The notes beneath the pieces were generated by a model. That model was not told the origin of the DNA, ran no database searches, and was given only the letters and a program-made list of their open reading frames with translations. A stretch of 64,000 nt of DNA from contig NC_018398.1 in the NCBI RefSeq assembly GCF_000208865.1, forward strand, positions 4,550,710-4,614,709. The letters run 5' to 3'. The DNA comes from Neospora caninum Liverpool (taxonomy: Eukaryota; Apicomplexa; Conoidasida; Eucoccidiorida; Sarcocystidae). The position numbers and the translations under genes are program-made. Below are positions 1-13,700 of the stretch, piece by piece; the first letter of the stretch is position 1; each line of letters begins with the position of its first letter.

Positions 1-64
1 CAGGAGGCCTTCCCAGCCTCAGCGCGCGTACCTCCGTTGTGCGGCCTGTCTGTCGCTTCCCCAG

Positions 65-2644
65 GAAGTTACGGATCTCCAGCGGTGGCGCAGTGTCATT
101 GAAGCCTTTATTAGTGAATACAATGCAGTGAACAGCGTCGGCATGCATCTCGTCGCTTTCTTCGATGCCTGCGAGCACGTGTCGCGGATCTGTCGCATTC
201 TCCGACAACCCGCGGGGCATGCGCTGCTCCTCGGAGTGCGCGGCTCTGGGCGACAGTCGCTGAGTCGCCTCGCCTCCTTCATCATGGACTGCGACTCCGT
301 TCAAATCGAAGTTGTCAAGGGTGAGACACTCTCAGAAGTGACACAAAAAGAGATGCGCAGAGACAAGCAGAAACGACTGGAACAGAGAGGAAACCAGCAC
401 ACGTGAGAGACGATTAGCCAGCAGGAGCAAAACGAGGCTGTGCGGCCTGCGAGAGGCTGCAACAACGGTGTAGTGAGCGCGAAAACAGCGTGTGGATTTG
501 TGACCCTCTCGTGGGGTTTGGAAGGGCCAGAGCGTCCTTCTTAGGGGCGATCCTGGCGCTTCGGCTCTCCTCTAGGACTCCGGGATTTCCAGAAACGGGG
601 ACGAGGTGGGGAGAAGAAGTCTTTGTTTTTTTCGTCACTGGAAACGCAAACAAGATCATACGGGCGGAGTCTGTTATTAGCTGTGTGTCAGCGAGTCTTC
701 CTCGGCTTTGCTCTCTTCCGCGGATCCTTCGAGTCCTAGGAGAAGGGCGAATCAATATCTACCAGGCTCAGCTTTCTGTTTTGGCGACGGGGTCTCGTTG
801 CTTCCACCCACGCCATTTCGTTCCAGTCCTTCTTTCTCTTACATTCCTAATCGATTGCTCGTTTTCACCTCCTGGAGGCTTCTTCCCCATGCTATTGCTG
901 CTCTGAGTGGCGGTTTGTCCTCTTCAGCTCTCTCTCTCCCTCTCTTTCTTTTTCTCTCTCCTTCTCTCTCTTTCTCTCTCTTTCTCTCTCCGGCCCTGTC
1001 TTGCGCACCAAATTTGAAAACGTCTCGTCGAATCAAGGCTGGTTTGCCAGCAAGTGGAAGGCTGCCGCTCTCTGCGGCAGTCGGCGGTCCCCTTCTTGGC
1101 AACGAGGACGGTATCTTTGTTTCTGTTTAGCGTCAGCGGATGTCTCCTTTGGTGTCTGTTTTTCTCGTGCGAGGGTATGGCATGAACGAGTGGCGAGATG
1201 ATTTGCGCAGCTGCTTTCTTCGCTGCGGCTTGGAAGAAAAGGTCCAAACGTTCCTGTTGGAAGATTCCCAGGTGACCCAGGAGGCTATGATGGAAGACAT
1301 GAACAACGTACTGAGCTACGGTGACCTCCCCAATCTGTACAAGAAAGAAGATCTGGAAGAGATTATCAGCCAATGCAAGTAAGCAGGGAAATGAAAGATA
1401 CAAAAGCAAGGTCAGAAAAGCCGCACAAAAAGCGTCTTTCTACCGAGAGCCGACTTCTCCATGCGTGTATTTCTCGACACGTTCAAAACGACACAAAGGA
1501 GTGGCATTGTCCACTCGCCCCTACTGGAGCATCTCTTCTCTCCCTCTTCTCCTGTGGTATCCCCGCCTGCGTCTCTCCTTATTTCTCCTCTCGACGGCTT
1601 CGCCTCTTCTTCTTCCTTCTCGCGTGGCGTCCTTTCTGCCTTCATCCTGACGTGTGCGCGCACACGTCGCAGCTCTCTCTGCCTCGTTTTTTCTCCTTCG
1701 CGCCTCTCTGTCTCTTTCCACTCTTGTCGCTCTCCCGAGAGTTCCACGCGCACACTTGACGCACGCAACAGTCTCCGACTTTCCCGGACTTCCGCGGCCC
1801 CCGCTCGCGGCGCCTGAGGCTGTGTCGAGCTTTCTCAGGTGTCTCGCCGCCGCGTTTTTTTCCACGCTCCTGTGTCGATGCGCGTCTCGCTCGCTTTCTG
1901 GTTCGCCCGCGCCTGTTCCGCTGCGCTCAGAGGTCTCTGCTCACAGATGGGCATGCATCCGACGAAGGTCAACATCTTCAACGCGTATCTCCGCAGAGTG
2001 AAGGCTAACCTGCACGTCATCTTGGCCATGAGCCCCGTCGGCGACCAGTTTCGAACGCGCCTTCGGATGTTCCCCGCCCTCACCAACTGCTGTACCATCG
2101 ACTGGTTCTCGGAGGTGAGAAGAGCGATCCAGCTGAGACTGTCAGAGCCGCATGCCGACGTGCAGTGCTTCGCTGCACTGCCCCTCCACGGGAGAACGCG
2201 ACGTCCGAAACTGCCTCGCATGCGCCAAAGCGAGCGCCAGGGCGCTTGACAAGTCCTGTATTTGTCTTTTTCTCTGCGCCGACGCAGTGGCCCGCCGAGG
2301 CGTTGATGTCCGTCGCCCGGATTCAGCTGGAGAACGAGAATCTGTCTCTGCCCGACCAAGACGCAGCGATCTCTGTCCTTCAGTTCATCCATCGGTCGGC
2401 GCAAGACGCGGCCGATCAATACCTTGCCGAATGCCGACGCCCCGTCTTCGTCACTCCCACCTGTTTCCTCGAGCTGCTTCGGACGCTGACCGACACGGTC
2501 AAAACCAAGCAACTCGAACTCACCACCATCGGAGAGCGATTCGAGAAAGGTCTCGGAAAACTCGAGGACGCGGCGCGACAAGTCGAAGCCATGCAGGCGC
2601 AACTTCAAGAGTGGCAACCTGTCCTCATTGCCACATCCGAAGAG
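65..2644 (+). other. Dynein AAA4 module and start of stalk (exons 65-320, 1174-1378, 1931-2114, 2288-2644)
   Basis: These four exons give residues 1-334 of the visible protein. AAA4 begins with an EVTDL block and has its Walker A motif GVRGSGRQS at about residues 57-65; Arg in place of Lys is usual for AAA4 of axonemal dyneins. The second exon starts inside a GYG codon group (VVKGYGMNEW) and carries the DLPNLY loop. The third has the [14 protein letters not shown] strand that precedes the AAA4 sensor region and ends just after the TIDWF block. The fourth starts with WPAEAL and runs into the heptad-like start of stalk helix 1. Donors and acceptors are all GT-AG, with junction phases 1, 2, 0 and 0. 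Confidence 0.93.
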
Positions 2645-5600
2645 GTACCGTATCCTCCAAGTGCTCTGTATAGCGTGCATGCTTCGCCAGCAAAAACACA
2701 GGAGTGCGTATTTCCGTGGACGCGTTCTTCTCTCTCTGTGGGCACAAAGGCAAGGCGTGTGACGTGCAGAGACAGATATGCCTCGAGAAAACGGAATGAG
2801 AGAGACGAGGGCTGCCAGGCGCTGCCTTGCACGGGTGCCTTCAGCCTCAGCTCAAGGCGACCCCTCAGGCTTCCTTCCCTGATTTTCCACTGTTGTCCGG
2901 CGCATTCTTTTTCCCCAGCTTCTTTTGCGGATCTCGCGCTGTTTTCGGGGGCGTTTCGCTTCTCCAGGTGGAGCAGAAGATGGTGCAGATTCAGAAAGAC
3001 CGGGCGCTGGCAGACGAAACGAAGGTTCGTGTCGCTCAGGAGGACGCGGAGGCGAGTCAGAAGGCAGCTGAGACACAGGCACTCAAAGACGACGCACAGC
3101 GCGACCTCGACGAAGCCTTGCCAGCATTCGACCAAGCAGTCGAATGCTTGAAAAAGTTAAAGGCGGAGCACGTGCGAGAGGTGAAGGCTCTGACCAAACC
3201 CCCCGCAGGAGTCCTCCTCACGATGGAAGCGGTCTGCATAATGTTTCAGGTCGGATACGACGAAGAAAACCGAAAAACGCATCCAAAACACAAAACAGGC
3301 CGAATTCCGGTTTCGCCCAGACTTCTCTCTGTCCTAGCTCTCGTCCCCTGTCCTGTCTCTCTCCCGTCTTTCGTCTCTTCTCCTGCCTCTCTCCCTTTAT
3401 TTCTAATCGTGTGTCTCTCTCCCTACATATCTCGATTAATCGAAAAACTGTTTGACTGTGTTGAAGAAGTCCATGTAAATGGCGTGGCACGGAGCGGTAG
3501 AGGTTCGCGGAGTTTCTACTTGTTCCGAGGCAGTGCAAGACCACTTCTCCCTCCTTACCTGCATGCGCAGTCTGCGGCGTCTGTGGAAAAGCGAGGAGAT
3601 CCCACTCGCGAGGATCTCCTCTTCTTGGCGCGCCTCAGAGCACGCAGCCACGCAGACAGTGCGCCTTTTGGTCGCCCGAGTTTTGTCCTTTTCTTCCCTG
3701 CAGGTGCCACCCGTGAAGAAGCCTGACCCTAGCCGGCCGGGAGGGAAAATCGAAGACTACTGGGAATCTGCGCAACATAAACTCCTGAAAGACCCGAAGA
3801 AACTCCTCGACGACCTTCTCAACTACGACAAAGTGAGACAATGTGGTGAAAGCAGAGATTCAGTGGGGAAGGCCACACTTGCCAGTCCACATAAATCTAT
3901 ACATACATATGGACAGAGAACGCGCTTTGGAAATTAGTTCCTATATTTCTTCATGAGTGGACATACCTTTTCAGAAGGTTCCGAGATGGGTACCAGCAGC
4001 AAAGGGAAAACGGAACCGTGCTGAGCAGGTTTGCGTGGAGCTTTAAATGTGGCGACATGTGGGACCGCGAAAGAGGAGAGATGCACCAAACACAGACGAC
4101 GGTGCTCAAGCAGAAAGAATGGGTTATCCACAGACACACTCGGAATCGGCGTCTAGCAGAGATACGGAGGACCTGTCCATAAAGACGTCTCCAAAGGGGA
4201 GCAGATTTTTCGCCGTTTCACATCTTGGTGCATTTGCTTCGCCATTCCAACGTCCAAATGTCTACCTACATATAGGTATATAAGTATATATGTGCACTGC
4301 TGTAGACACAGGTATGTGGAAAGACTCGTACGTCTCTCTCTGACCTCCTGTTCGATATGCTCTCGCCTCTCCTTCTTCAATTTCCTGGCCCCTTTCCCTC
4401 AGGACAATATTCCCGATACGATTATCGCGAGAATCGCACCGTATATTGATCGACAGGACTTTGATCCCGTGGCGATTCGAAAAGCTTCGGTTGCATGCGA
4501 GGCCATCTGCATGTGGGTCCGCGCCATGGTGTGCTACTACAACGTGGCGAAGGCCGTTGAGCCGAAGCGCGCCAAGCTGAGACAGGCTGAAGAGGAGCTG
4601 AGGGTGACCACGCACAACTTGAACGTGGCCAAGGCGCGGCTGCAAGAAGTCGAGAGCAAAATTGCGAGGCTCGCTGAGGAGTTTGCCGTCGCCATGCAAA
4701 AAAAGGTAGAGGGATGAAAAATGTGCTCCAACGCTAGTCTGAGCCTCTCAAGCGTGTCCTTCAACGGGGTCGCTCCCTTCACGGCGCACCCATCCATGTG
4801 GAGACCCGAGCCTGAATGCTGCTTTTCCACCCTCACAGATATGTATGTATATATGCATGTGTGTCCATGTATGTAACTGTATGTATCGATATGGATGAAT
4901 TCGTATGTTTATGTGGAAGCACCTGTACCTGTATAGAGAGATAGGGACATGTACGGAGACATATATGGGTCTCGAGAGGTAGAGAGACTCGTATAGGGCC
5001 AGGTAGATCTGTCCGCAAAGGCGTTGCGTTTTTCCTCGTGGACTTGCTCACGTTTCAAAGTCCGGAGTGCCGGGTGTCTCTTCCGCCCTGCCGACGAGGC
5101 TTTCTCCCGCAAAGTGTGGTCGGCGCCGTCGCTGTGCTCCCTTCTGGTTTTTCAAAAAGAGGCTGTGTTCACTTTCCTTTCTCCTCAGGAGCAATTGACG
5201 GCAGACATAAAACTGTGTCAAGTGAAGGTGAATCGGGCCCAGCCGCTCCTCCTGGGCCTCAGCGACGAACGGCAGAGATGGACCGAGCAAGCAGAAATGT
5301 CGAAAAGGCTCTACGCCCTCATTCCTGGTCAGCGCACCAATCTGTAAAAACCTTCCCTTCACAGGGCAACAACCTCTAACCAGAACAGAGAAATCACCCT
5401 TTTCAGAAAGAGATATATATATATATAGTTGTATAGGGAGATGTAAGTCGACATCTATGGTACTTTATGTGTGCATGTGAATTTGTATCCGTTGGGGCGA
5501 ACTCTCTATGTAATGAGAGAGCCCCGAGGTCTTCCTCTGAAAGACGTTGTTTCTGCGCGTGTAACACATGTATATGTATGAGGTGGATTCAGTGGATATT

Positions 5601-6848
5601 GGTCATTGTCGACGCATGTGCGTCTGGATCGATTGCCACGCTTTGTGTCATTTTCGTCGATGGTTCGTGTCCCTGCCTTGACTTATACGCGTCCACGCGT
5701 GTATGATTGAATCGTCGGCGCCATGTATATCGCCATCCCGCATGTACTGTCATCCCACGACGAAACGGTTTGGGATTTAACCTTCTCTGCCGTTTTCATC
5801 AATGGACGTCGTGCATCTCCGCTCTCTAGGATTTCCTTTCTGCTTGGTTCGCTGCCTTTTTCCCTCTCCTTTGCCTCAGTCTTTCCGTCCGCCTCTTCCT
5901 GATTTGCTGCGTGTTGTGCCTCTTCTGTCGTTTTCTTCCATGTTCCCCGTCGCGTGTCCTCGGCCTTCCTCTCCCCGACTGTGTTCCGTCTTCCATCTTC
6001 GTCCTCAGCCTCGTGCTCCCTTCGTCTGCTTTGATTCTTCTCCGCTTTCCCCCCTCGCTGTCTTCTGACTCTTCTCGATCTTCTCAGGACATGCAATTGT
6101 GAGTGCCGGAATGATCGCGTACGGAGGGCCGTTCACTGCAGCGTACAGAGTCGACTTGGAGGCTTCCTGGTTCGCCAAGCTGAGAGAAATGAACATCCCA
6201 CACACGCCGGGATGCAATCTCCGGCAGTTTCTTGGTGAGGAAAGAAGCGCGAGGCGAAACGCGCTCTGGCGCCTTCGGAAGCGGTGCGAAAAAGCCGAAG
6301 TTCTCTTGGGAGAGTCTTCAGTCTAGGGACTCACAGCTCGCGGGGTGCGCACGAATGTCGAAATCGGTCTATTAACAGCAAAGGTGCGTTATGTGCGCTA
6401 TTCTCGGAATGCTAAAGCGAAGCTGTTGGGCTCGCCACAATCGCCCACAAAAACACGCGGTCTGTGTCACAAAGCATAACGTCAGGTGTAAGTCCAGGGT
6501 GCGTAGACGCACCGGGGTGGAGGCGAGAACGTCAAGAAAACGCATGTGAGTCTCCGTACTCTCCAGCCGAGAAAGCACAGCAAGCGAAGATCGAAACCTG
6601 CGTTTTTCCCCGCGTCTTCCCGTTCAGGGGATCCCGTGAAGATTCGACATTGGACAGTGGCGGGTCTTCCGAAAGACGAGCTCTCGATCGAAAACGGAAT
6701 TATCATCGACCGGAGCAGGAGATGGCCCCTCATGATCGATCCTCAGGTAAAACGACAGCCCCGGGAAAACGGATAGGCGTAGATCTGAAAACCGCAAGGA
6801 CAGAACCGCACTCGTAGCGGTACAGATAGGTGTGCACACAGAACTTCC

Positions 6849-6879
<31 letters not shown>

Positions 6880-6942
6880 TTTGTATGTGCGTATCTATAT
6901 ATAGATATAGATATAGATATAGATATAGATATAGATATAGAT

Positions 6943-6981
<39 letters not shown>

Positions 6982-9900
6982 TAGATATGTGCAAATGTAA
7001 AAACGAAACAGACGCGTCAGGGGCGTACATGAAGAAAGTTCGTCTTGCCTTATTTTGCTTTTTTGTGCCGCGCGTCCTGGTCTCTGCGCCGATGGGTGAG
7101 GTTCGGGTGTTTTCCTGTCGCCTCTTTTCTCGCGGGGTTTCTCTCGCTGTCTCTCTCTGTGTTCAGACGCAAGCAAATCGGTTCATCAAAAACATGGGAA
7201 AGGCCAGCGACCAGGGGTTCGAAACCTGCAAACTGACTGAAGGGAACTTTCTGCGCGAAATCGAGTTGGCGGTCCAGTTCGGCAAGTGGGTTCTCATTGA
7301 AAACGTGACCGAGACTTTGGACCCGTCTCTCGAGCCGATTTTTCTTCAACAGAAAATCAAAGACAGTCAAGGTAGGCACCCCCCAAAAAACCCACATCTT
7401 TCTGGCTTTGAAACCTTAGTGGTATTGGACTCTCAAAGTTACGGCATGTGTGCAATGGGAACTCCAACTTCGTGTACGAGACAGAACGGTAGAGATGCGT
7501 GAAGCCAATGAGAGAGAGAAACTCGCCGACATACACGCACCAGCACATGCACACATACTCTGTGTACAGATCGGATTCGTGTAGAGGTAGAGGGATGCAC
7601 AGACTACCGTGTTTTGCGGTGTAAATTTCACTCCTGATGTTTTCGTTTTCGTTCGACAGGCTGGTGTGTTCGCCTGAATGACAAGCTAGTGCCTTGGTCG
7701 CCGCACTTTAAGCTGTTTATGACAACGGCGAACCCGAATCCTCGCTACCCTCCTGAGGTCTTTGCGAAGCTCTCCGTCCTTAACTTCTCGATCACCCCTG
7801 ATGGTGAGGAAGCCAAACTGGCGAAACTCCGGTCGCTCGCTGGAGGAAGTGCCAGCTTTAAAGACTGTGGAAACAACAGCAAGGTCCCTCGCCCTCCTTC
7901 GACATCTCGCGAGGACACGCCTCTCTGGAGGGCGTTTCTGCCTTTTGATGTTTCTCCTGTTTCTCTCCTGTAGTGTGGTGGGTCGATGGCAAGGGAAGAT
8001 TTCCGTTTGAGACCGCTCTGTGTCTCTACAGCGCAGGGACAGACTGACGCCCCCTTTTGCGTCTCGGTTTCACTGCCTTTTCGGCTGCGTTTTTCCCCTC
8101 CTTGTACGCTTGCTCGTATTCCTGTCAACGCGTCCATGATCCATGCCACCCTGGGACGCCTCAATCGTGTTTGTTCCCTCTGGTTCCCTTCTCGCCGCCA
8201 CGCTAACGTGTAGAGTAAATGCCAAGGTTTCCGCCGTTCCTTTCGTCCCTTTGCCGCTCAAGGGCTGGAGGAACAAATGCTGGGCCTCGTGGTGTCTCTG
8301 GAGGCGCCGGAACTGGAGGAGAAGAAGAACGCGTTGGTGGTGAACAACGCAAAGATGAAGAAGGAACTGAAAAGCCTGGAAGACAAGATCCTTCAGCTGC
8401 TCTCCCAGTCGCAAGGCAACATCCTCGAGGACGAGGTGCTCATCAACACTCTGGCTGCGTCGAAGCGCACAGCTGCCGAAATCAACCAGAAAGTGAAAGA
8501 GGCCGAAGTCACAGAGCAGGAAATCGACAGAGCCAGGTAATCGGGGATAGGAAGAGGATAGGAACAGGCGAAGCACACTCAGTCCAAAAGCGTGGACGAA
8601 AGTAGCTCCGAACATTGATCGAGAGACAGTGTGGAGAAGCGAAACACTCTCGAGAGCGTCGCCCTGGGGCACTTGCCTTTGCTTCCCAGAGGAGATCAGA
8701 TGTAGGTCTGGTGGCTCCTCTACACGCGAAAAAGGACAGAAGCCGTCTACGTCGTGTGTGAAAACGCAAGGTTGCGCTTGGCTTGTTTTGTGGTTTTGCA
8801 CTGCGTTGGAACGACGTCTGCCGAGACAAAAAGTCGTTCTCAGATTTGTGTGTGCTGACACACTCCCTGACGCCTCAGCTCTTCCCATATGCGTCGAGTT
8901 CCACAGGAATCTTGGCATGCGTGGGGAAGTATGCCGATGTGTCCGGCGAGTTTTTTGTATGAATGTCGCCCGTTGGTCATTGAACGTCAACAGAGAAACG
9001 CGTTCACCTGCACGAATGGGATGTTTTCGGTACGTAAAGACAAGTATGTGTGTCTAGCATCGCTGAACTCCTACTCGCTGAGGCGGCAGAGTCTGTTTTT
9101 TCACGGCTGACGTGTATCTGCAGTGGAGAGATAAAGTTCCCTAGACGTGTGTGTTGATGTCTCTACGCCTCTTCTATGCCTTCTCACCTTTCTGTGTCTC
9201 TGGCTGCCTTCCTCAGAGAATGGTTTTGTCCCGTTGCGTTCCGGGCCAGTCTGCTGTTCTTCTGCGTCGTCGACCTCGCCAATATCGAGCCGATGTATCA
9301 GTACTCGCTTCAGTGGTTTCAAGCGCTCGTCGCACTGGGCATTGAGGAGGTGAGTCGGTTCTCTCTCGCTTCTCGCTGGCGCTTCGTGTTCGCTCCGTTC
9401 TCTCAGCTTTTTCTGACCCGTTTCTTCCCTTTCCCGATCGCACAGGTCCCAGCGACGAATGACAAAGCGGAGAGGCTCCAGAATTTGAGCGACTATATCA
9501 CGTACCTGATTTACGAGAACGTCTCGCGATCTCTCTTTGAGCGCCACAAAATTCTCTTCGCGTTCTCTCTCGCACTCAAGGTAAGGCAGAGGCCTGCCTG
9601 TCTCCTCCTCTCCGTTTTCCATCCCTTCCGTTCGACTCAGCCTCGTGTTTCCCTCGCTGTCTCCCCCCCTCTTCCCGGCGCGCACCTCGGTCGTCTCGAG
9701 CCCCCAGAAAGACTGCCAGAAAAACTCACGTAGAACTCCTGACTTTCTTCTCCATGGGGTGCGGAGTCGCGGAACGAGTGACATAAATAGTTGTGGCGAA
9801 AAAGAAAAGCTTTCCCTGCCTCGCCTTCGGTCACTTAGGTTAGGCAGGTTCCACGCCGTTCCTCCTTCACTTTCTGGTCTCGAGCCGGCTTTTTGCCGTT

Positions 9901-10589
9901 GAGGCGCCGTCCTCCGACTCTGGCACTTGTGCCTAGATCGCACCCCTTTGCTTCGACGCAGAGTCAGCCGCACGCTTCTTTTCGTTCTCCCCTTTGTGTT
10001 TTTGCGTGCTTGCTCGACTCCCGCAGATTCAAGCGAAACACCCGGTGAACCACCAAGAGCTACGCTTCCTCCTGACAGGCCCCACGGGCGAAGCGACTCT
10101 CGGAGAGACCAATCCGACGACGTGGCTCAGCGAAAAACAGTGGGAAGGCATTCGAGCTCTGGCGACGCTCCCGGCGTTTTCTGGCCTCGATAGCTTCTTC
10201 CTGAAAGCTCCGGAGGCGTTCAAAGCTGTGTACGACGCGGGAGACGCCCACGAAGAGCCCTTTCCGGATCGATGGAACGATCTGACTCCAATTCAGGTAA
10301 GGGAGAAAACGAGTGGGGTCCGAAGGAGACGCGAGACGGTCTTTCTTACGGTCTTTCGGTGGAACGACCAGAGAACGGAAGGGGATATGCCGGGGCCGCT
10401 CGACAGAAAGCAGGGAAGGGTCGACAGGGACAGTCGAAGGCACGCCGCTCCTCTCGCCGCCGTGAAACCTAGGCGTGCGGCGTCCACAGGAGTGGCGCGT
10501 CTGTCTGCAGATCTTGGACTTTAATAAGACGCAGCAATTCAATGCACACACGCAAATGCGCCGTATACACTCTTTCAGTATCTCTATCC

Positions 10590-10628
<39 letters not shown>

Positions 10629-10639
10629 GGTACCTTTGT

Positions 10640-10721
<82 letters not shown>

Positions 10722-13700
10722 CTCTATATATATACAGGGGTACATTTGTGTATCTATCTGTATATATAGAGAAGCAGAGATGCTTATACATTTGAGTGTG
10801 GCTGCTGGGACGCCCAGTCGCTGGCTTCAGAATCGTCACAGACTGATTGGGCGTTTTGGAATGTTCTTTTTGGAACAGGCTCGCATGCCTTGTTCTGTGT
10901 ATGTTTCGCTGGGCACCTCAGTTTCGGGTCTCTTTGTGTTTCGAAGGATCTTGGAGTTCCCTGTCGTCCACGCCCGATGGTTGGTCTCCCCTGCTTTCGC
11001 ACAGGGCGCTTTTCCTTAGCGTCCGTTCTAGGAGTCTCTGTGTTTTGCCTCTCCAGAAAATGTGCATTCTCCGCCTGATTCGGAGCGACAAGCTGATCGA
11101 CGCAGCAGTGAATTACGTGGCTAGCGAACTGGGACAGCGGTTCGTAGATCCGCCCACCTTTGACTTGGCACGGTCCTACAAGGACTCGACCAATGTGACG
11201 CCGTTGATTTTCATTCTGTCTCAAGGCTCGGATCCGGTTGCCAATCTTTTGGCCTTTGCAAAGGACATGAATATGGGGCGAAGGCTCGAGTCCATCGCAC
11301 TCGGTAAGGCATCTCTCCCGAAAATATGGCTCTAGGGTGGCGGAGAACAGCGCGAGCGGATTCTCCGCGCATGCCTGTGAGAGGCACATCCGAGCAGACT
11401 TCAGACGGAGGCGTTTCCTCTCTCGGGCATCGCTGTCATGAACTGCCACGGATCCCAGTAGACAAAGGGGGCAAGGAATCAAGAAAGGCAGTCACAAAAC
11501 GGTAACGTGGTTTCTTCGTTACCTTCTTTCTCTCTTTCTCTGGATCTTTCTCTCCTGTGTAGTACGCGTGCGTTGTCACCAGCGAAACATCCTTGAGACC
11601 GCCGCACGTCTTCCTTCTCTGTATCGTTTTGGTCAAGAACCCGGCCTTGTCGAAACGTTTTTGCCTCGCCTTCCCGGGCTTCTCAGAGCGCTACCCACGG
11701 CGCGTGAACAGCTAAAGGGGTTTTTGACCTTGCTTCTCGGCTCCACCTCCCCACTGCTCGATCCTGTGCAGGACAGGGACAAGGCGCGAAGGCTCGGAAA
11801 CTGATCGAAGAGGCCTGCAGCAGGGGAGGCTGGGTGATCCTCCAAAACTGTCACCTCGCTGCCTCCTGGATGGCCGAACTGGAGAAAATCTGCGAAGGAC
11901 TCAACCAAGACGTTCATCGCGATTTCAGGTGAGTTCCCCGCCAGGTCTGTCTGTGTGGCGCCACTAGGCGCGTTCTTTTTCGCGGCGGCGCAAAACGGAA
12001 AGGCGCAAAAACCGCTTCGACAGGGAACGGCGAACGATCGCCGGGTGTCGCCGCTGTTAGCTTCGCATTTGAAGAGGCGGGACACGATATCAAACCCCAG
12101 AACCTGCGGGAATCCACGGAAATGCAGCGTATATGCCGCACCATCGTGAGAACGTGCGGTTTTTGCAGGCAAGACGGTAGGCGACTTGTCTTCTCGCGGA
12201 CGTTCACGATTGTTTCGCACTTTAGCATCGAAAAAACGCATACCTATAGAGACCTCGTTTTTTCTAGAGAACGAGGAGTGGAATCCTGTCTCTGCCGCCC
12301 GGCTGGCATCTCACCCGCCAGCATCTCTTCCCCATGTACGGCTTTCCTCGGAGTGACAAGAAAGCGCTGTCTCGACGGCGACAAGGGAACCAAAATGGTG
12401 ACGAAAGTAGCGAAGGGCCCTTTCCCAGTTGCTCTATCCAGCAAGGAACCGATCCATCATTGCAGAGAGCATCGTGCGCAACAAGGAAGCGCCTGGTCTC
12501 CACCAGGAAAAGGCTTCTCTTCAAAATTCGTGTTTTGTCACAGACAGATCCAGAGGGTGAACGCGCCAGGGCGGGGGCGTGTGTCGTTCCCCTTCGCTCG
12601 GTGAAGCGTCGTTTCGGTGTGTATCGGTCATGATCAGCACATGTGGTGATCTTCGTAAGAGTTTGTGATTACTGGGGCGCACAACGCTAAGAGACGAAAG
12701 AAGGTACAACACAGAAGGGAGATCGTCTCGAAGAGTGTGTCCCAGGCTTCTCTCTCGTGTCCTTCCCTCTGTTTGGAACCAAGGCTGTGGCTGAGTTCAA
12801 TGCCTTCCCGGGACTTCCCAGTCTCGATCTTGCAAAATGGAGTGAAGATGACGAATGAGCCGCCGACAGGTCTTCGCGCAAACCTGCTGCGTCTGTACGC
12901 GGCCATCGATGATCGTACACTCGACAGCTCGAAGAAGCCCGAAGAGTTTCGAAGGCTCATGTTCGCCTTCTGCTTCTTCCACGCCATCGTTCAGGTGCGG
13001 GCTCTACGCGTGGAAAGGTGTGAAAGAGGAGGACACCCTCCCTCCTGCATTTTCTTTTCACCCTTGACCAAGACGCAACGGGGGACACAGAATTCCCACC
13101 TGTGGGAAATGGAAAAAAAAACGCCGGAGTGTTGTGTCGGCGTTTTCCCGTCAAGGAGTTTAAAAATGCTTTTCAGGGAAGGTGACCGCCGTACCATGAA
13201 CGGCCTCACAGCTTTTTTCGAATCCACAGATCTTCGCTCGATCGTCCCAATGGGCTCTTAGTTGTGCCGAGATGTCACGCCTACAGACAATCCATACTAA
13301 GCAGAGACGAGAAAGCAAATGGACCGGAGGTCTTCCAGCGCCACTGTTCCAAAATTCGGATTTAACTGGAGTTCAAAGATGCATGTGTCTGCTATGTGAA
13401 GAGCCTTTTTACGGCCTGCTGATATTTTAATGGCCGGGGGTCCATTTCAGTGCGCGTGGAGACAGCGATGGTGAAACACCCTCGCAGTTGCTCTAGCGAT
13501 TCCCTACCCCTGGCGGTCTGCATATCCCAAAACATCTGCATTCGATGGAAATTGTGGCCCAACTGTCCAGCAACGCCAGTCGTGTCTTGGGGGGACGTGT
13601 TTCTATCTCAACGCCGTTGCACGTGGATGTCCAGTTCCCCTAATCTATGTAAGGCGCTGGCTGTTCGGCCGCGAATATGTGAACTCTGCCGTTCATCCTA

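Noticed and set aside
7216..7228. GGTTCGAAACC, an exact tRNA B-box word
   Set aside because: It lies inside a dynein AAA5 exon, has no matching A-box or foldable cloverleaf around it, and codes for conserved residues.
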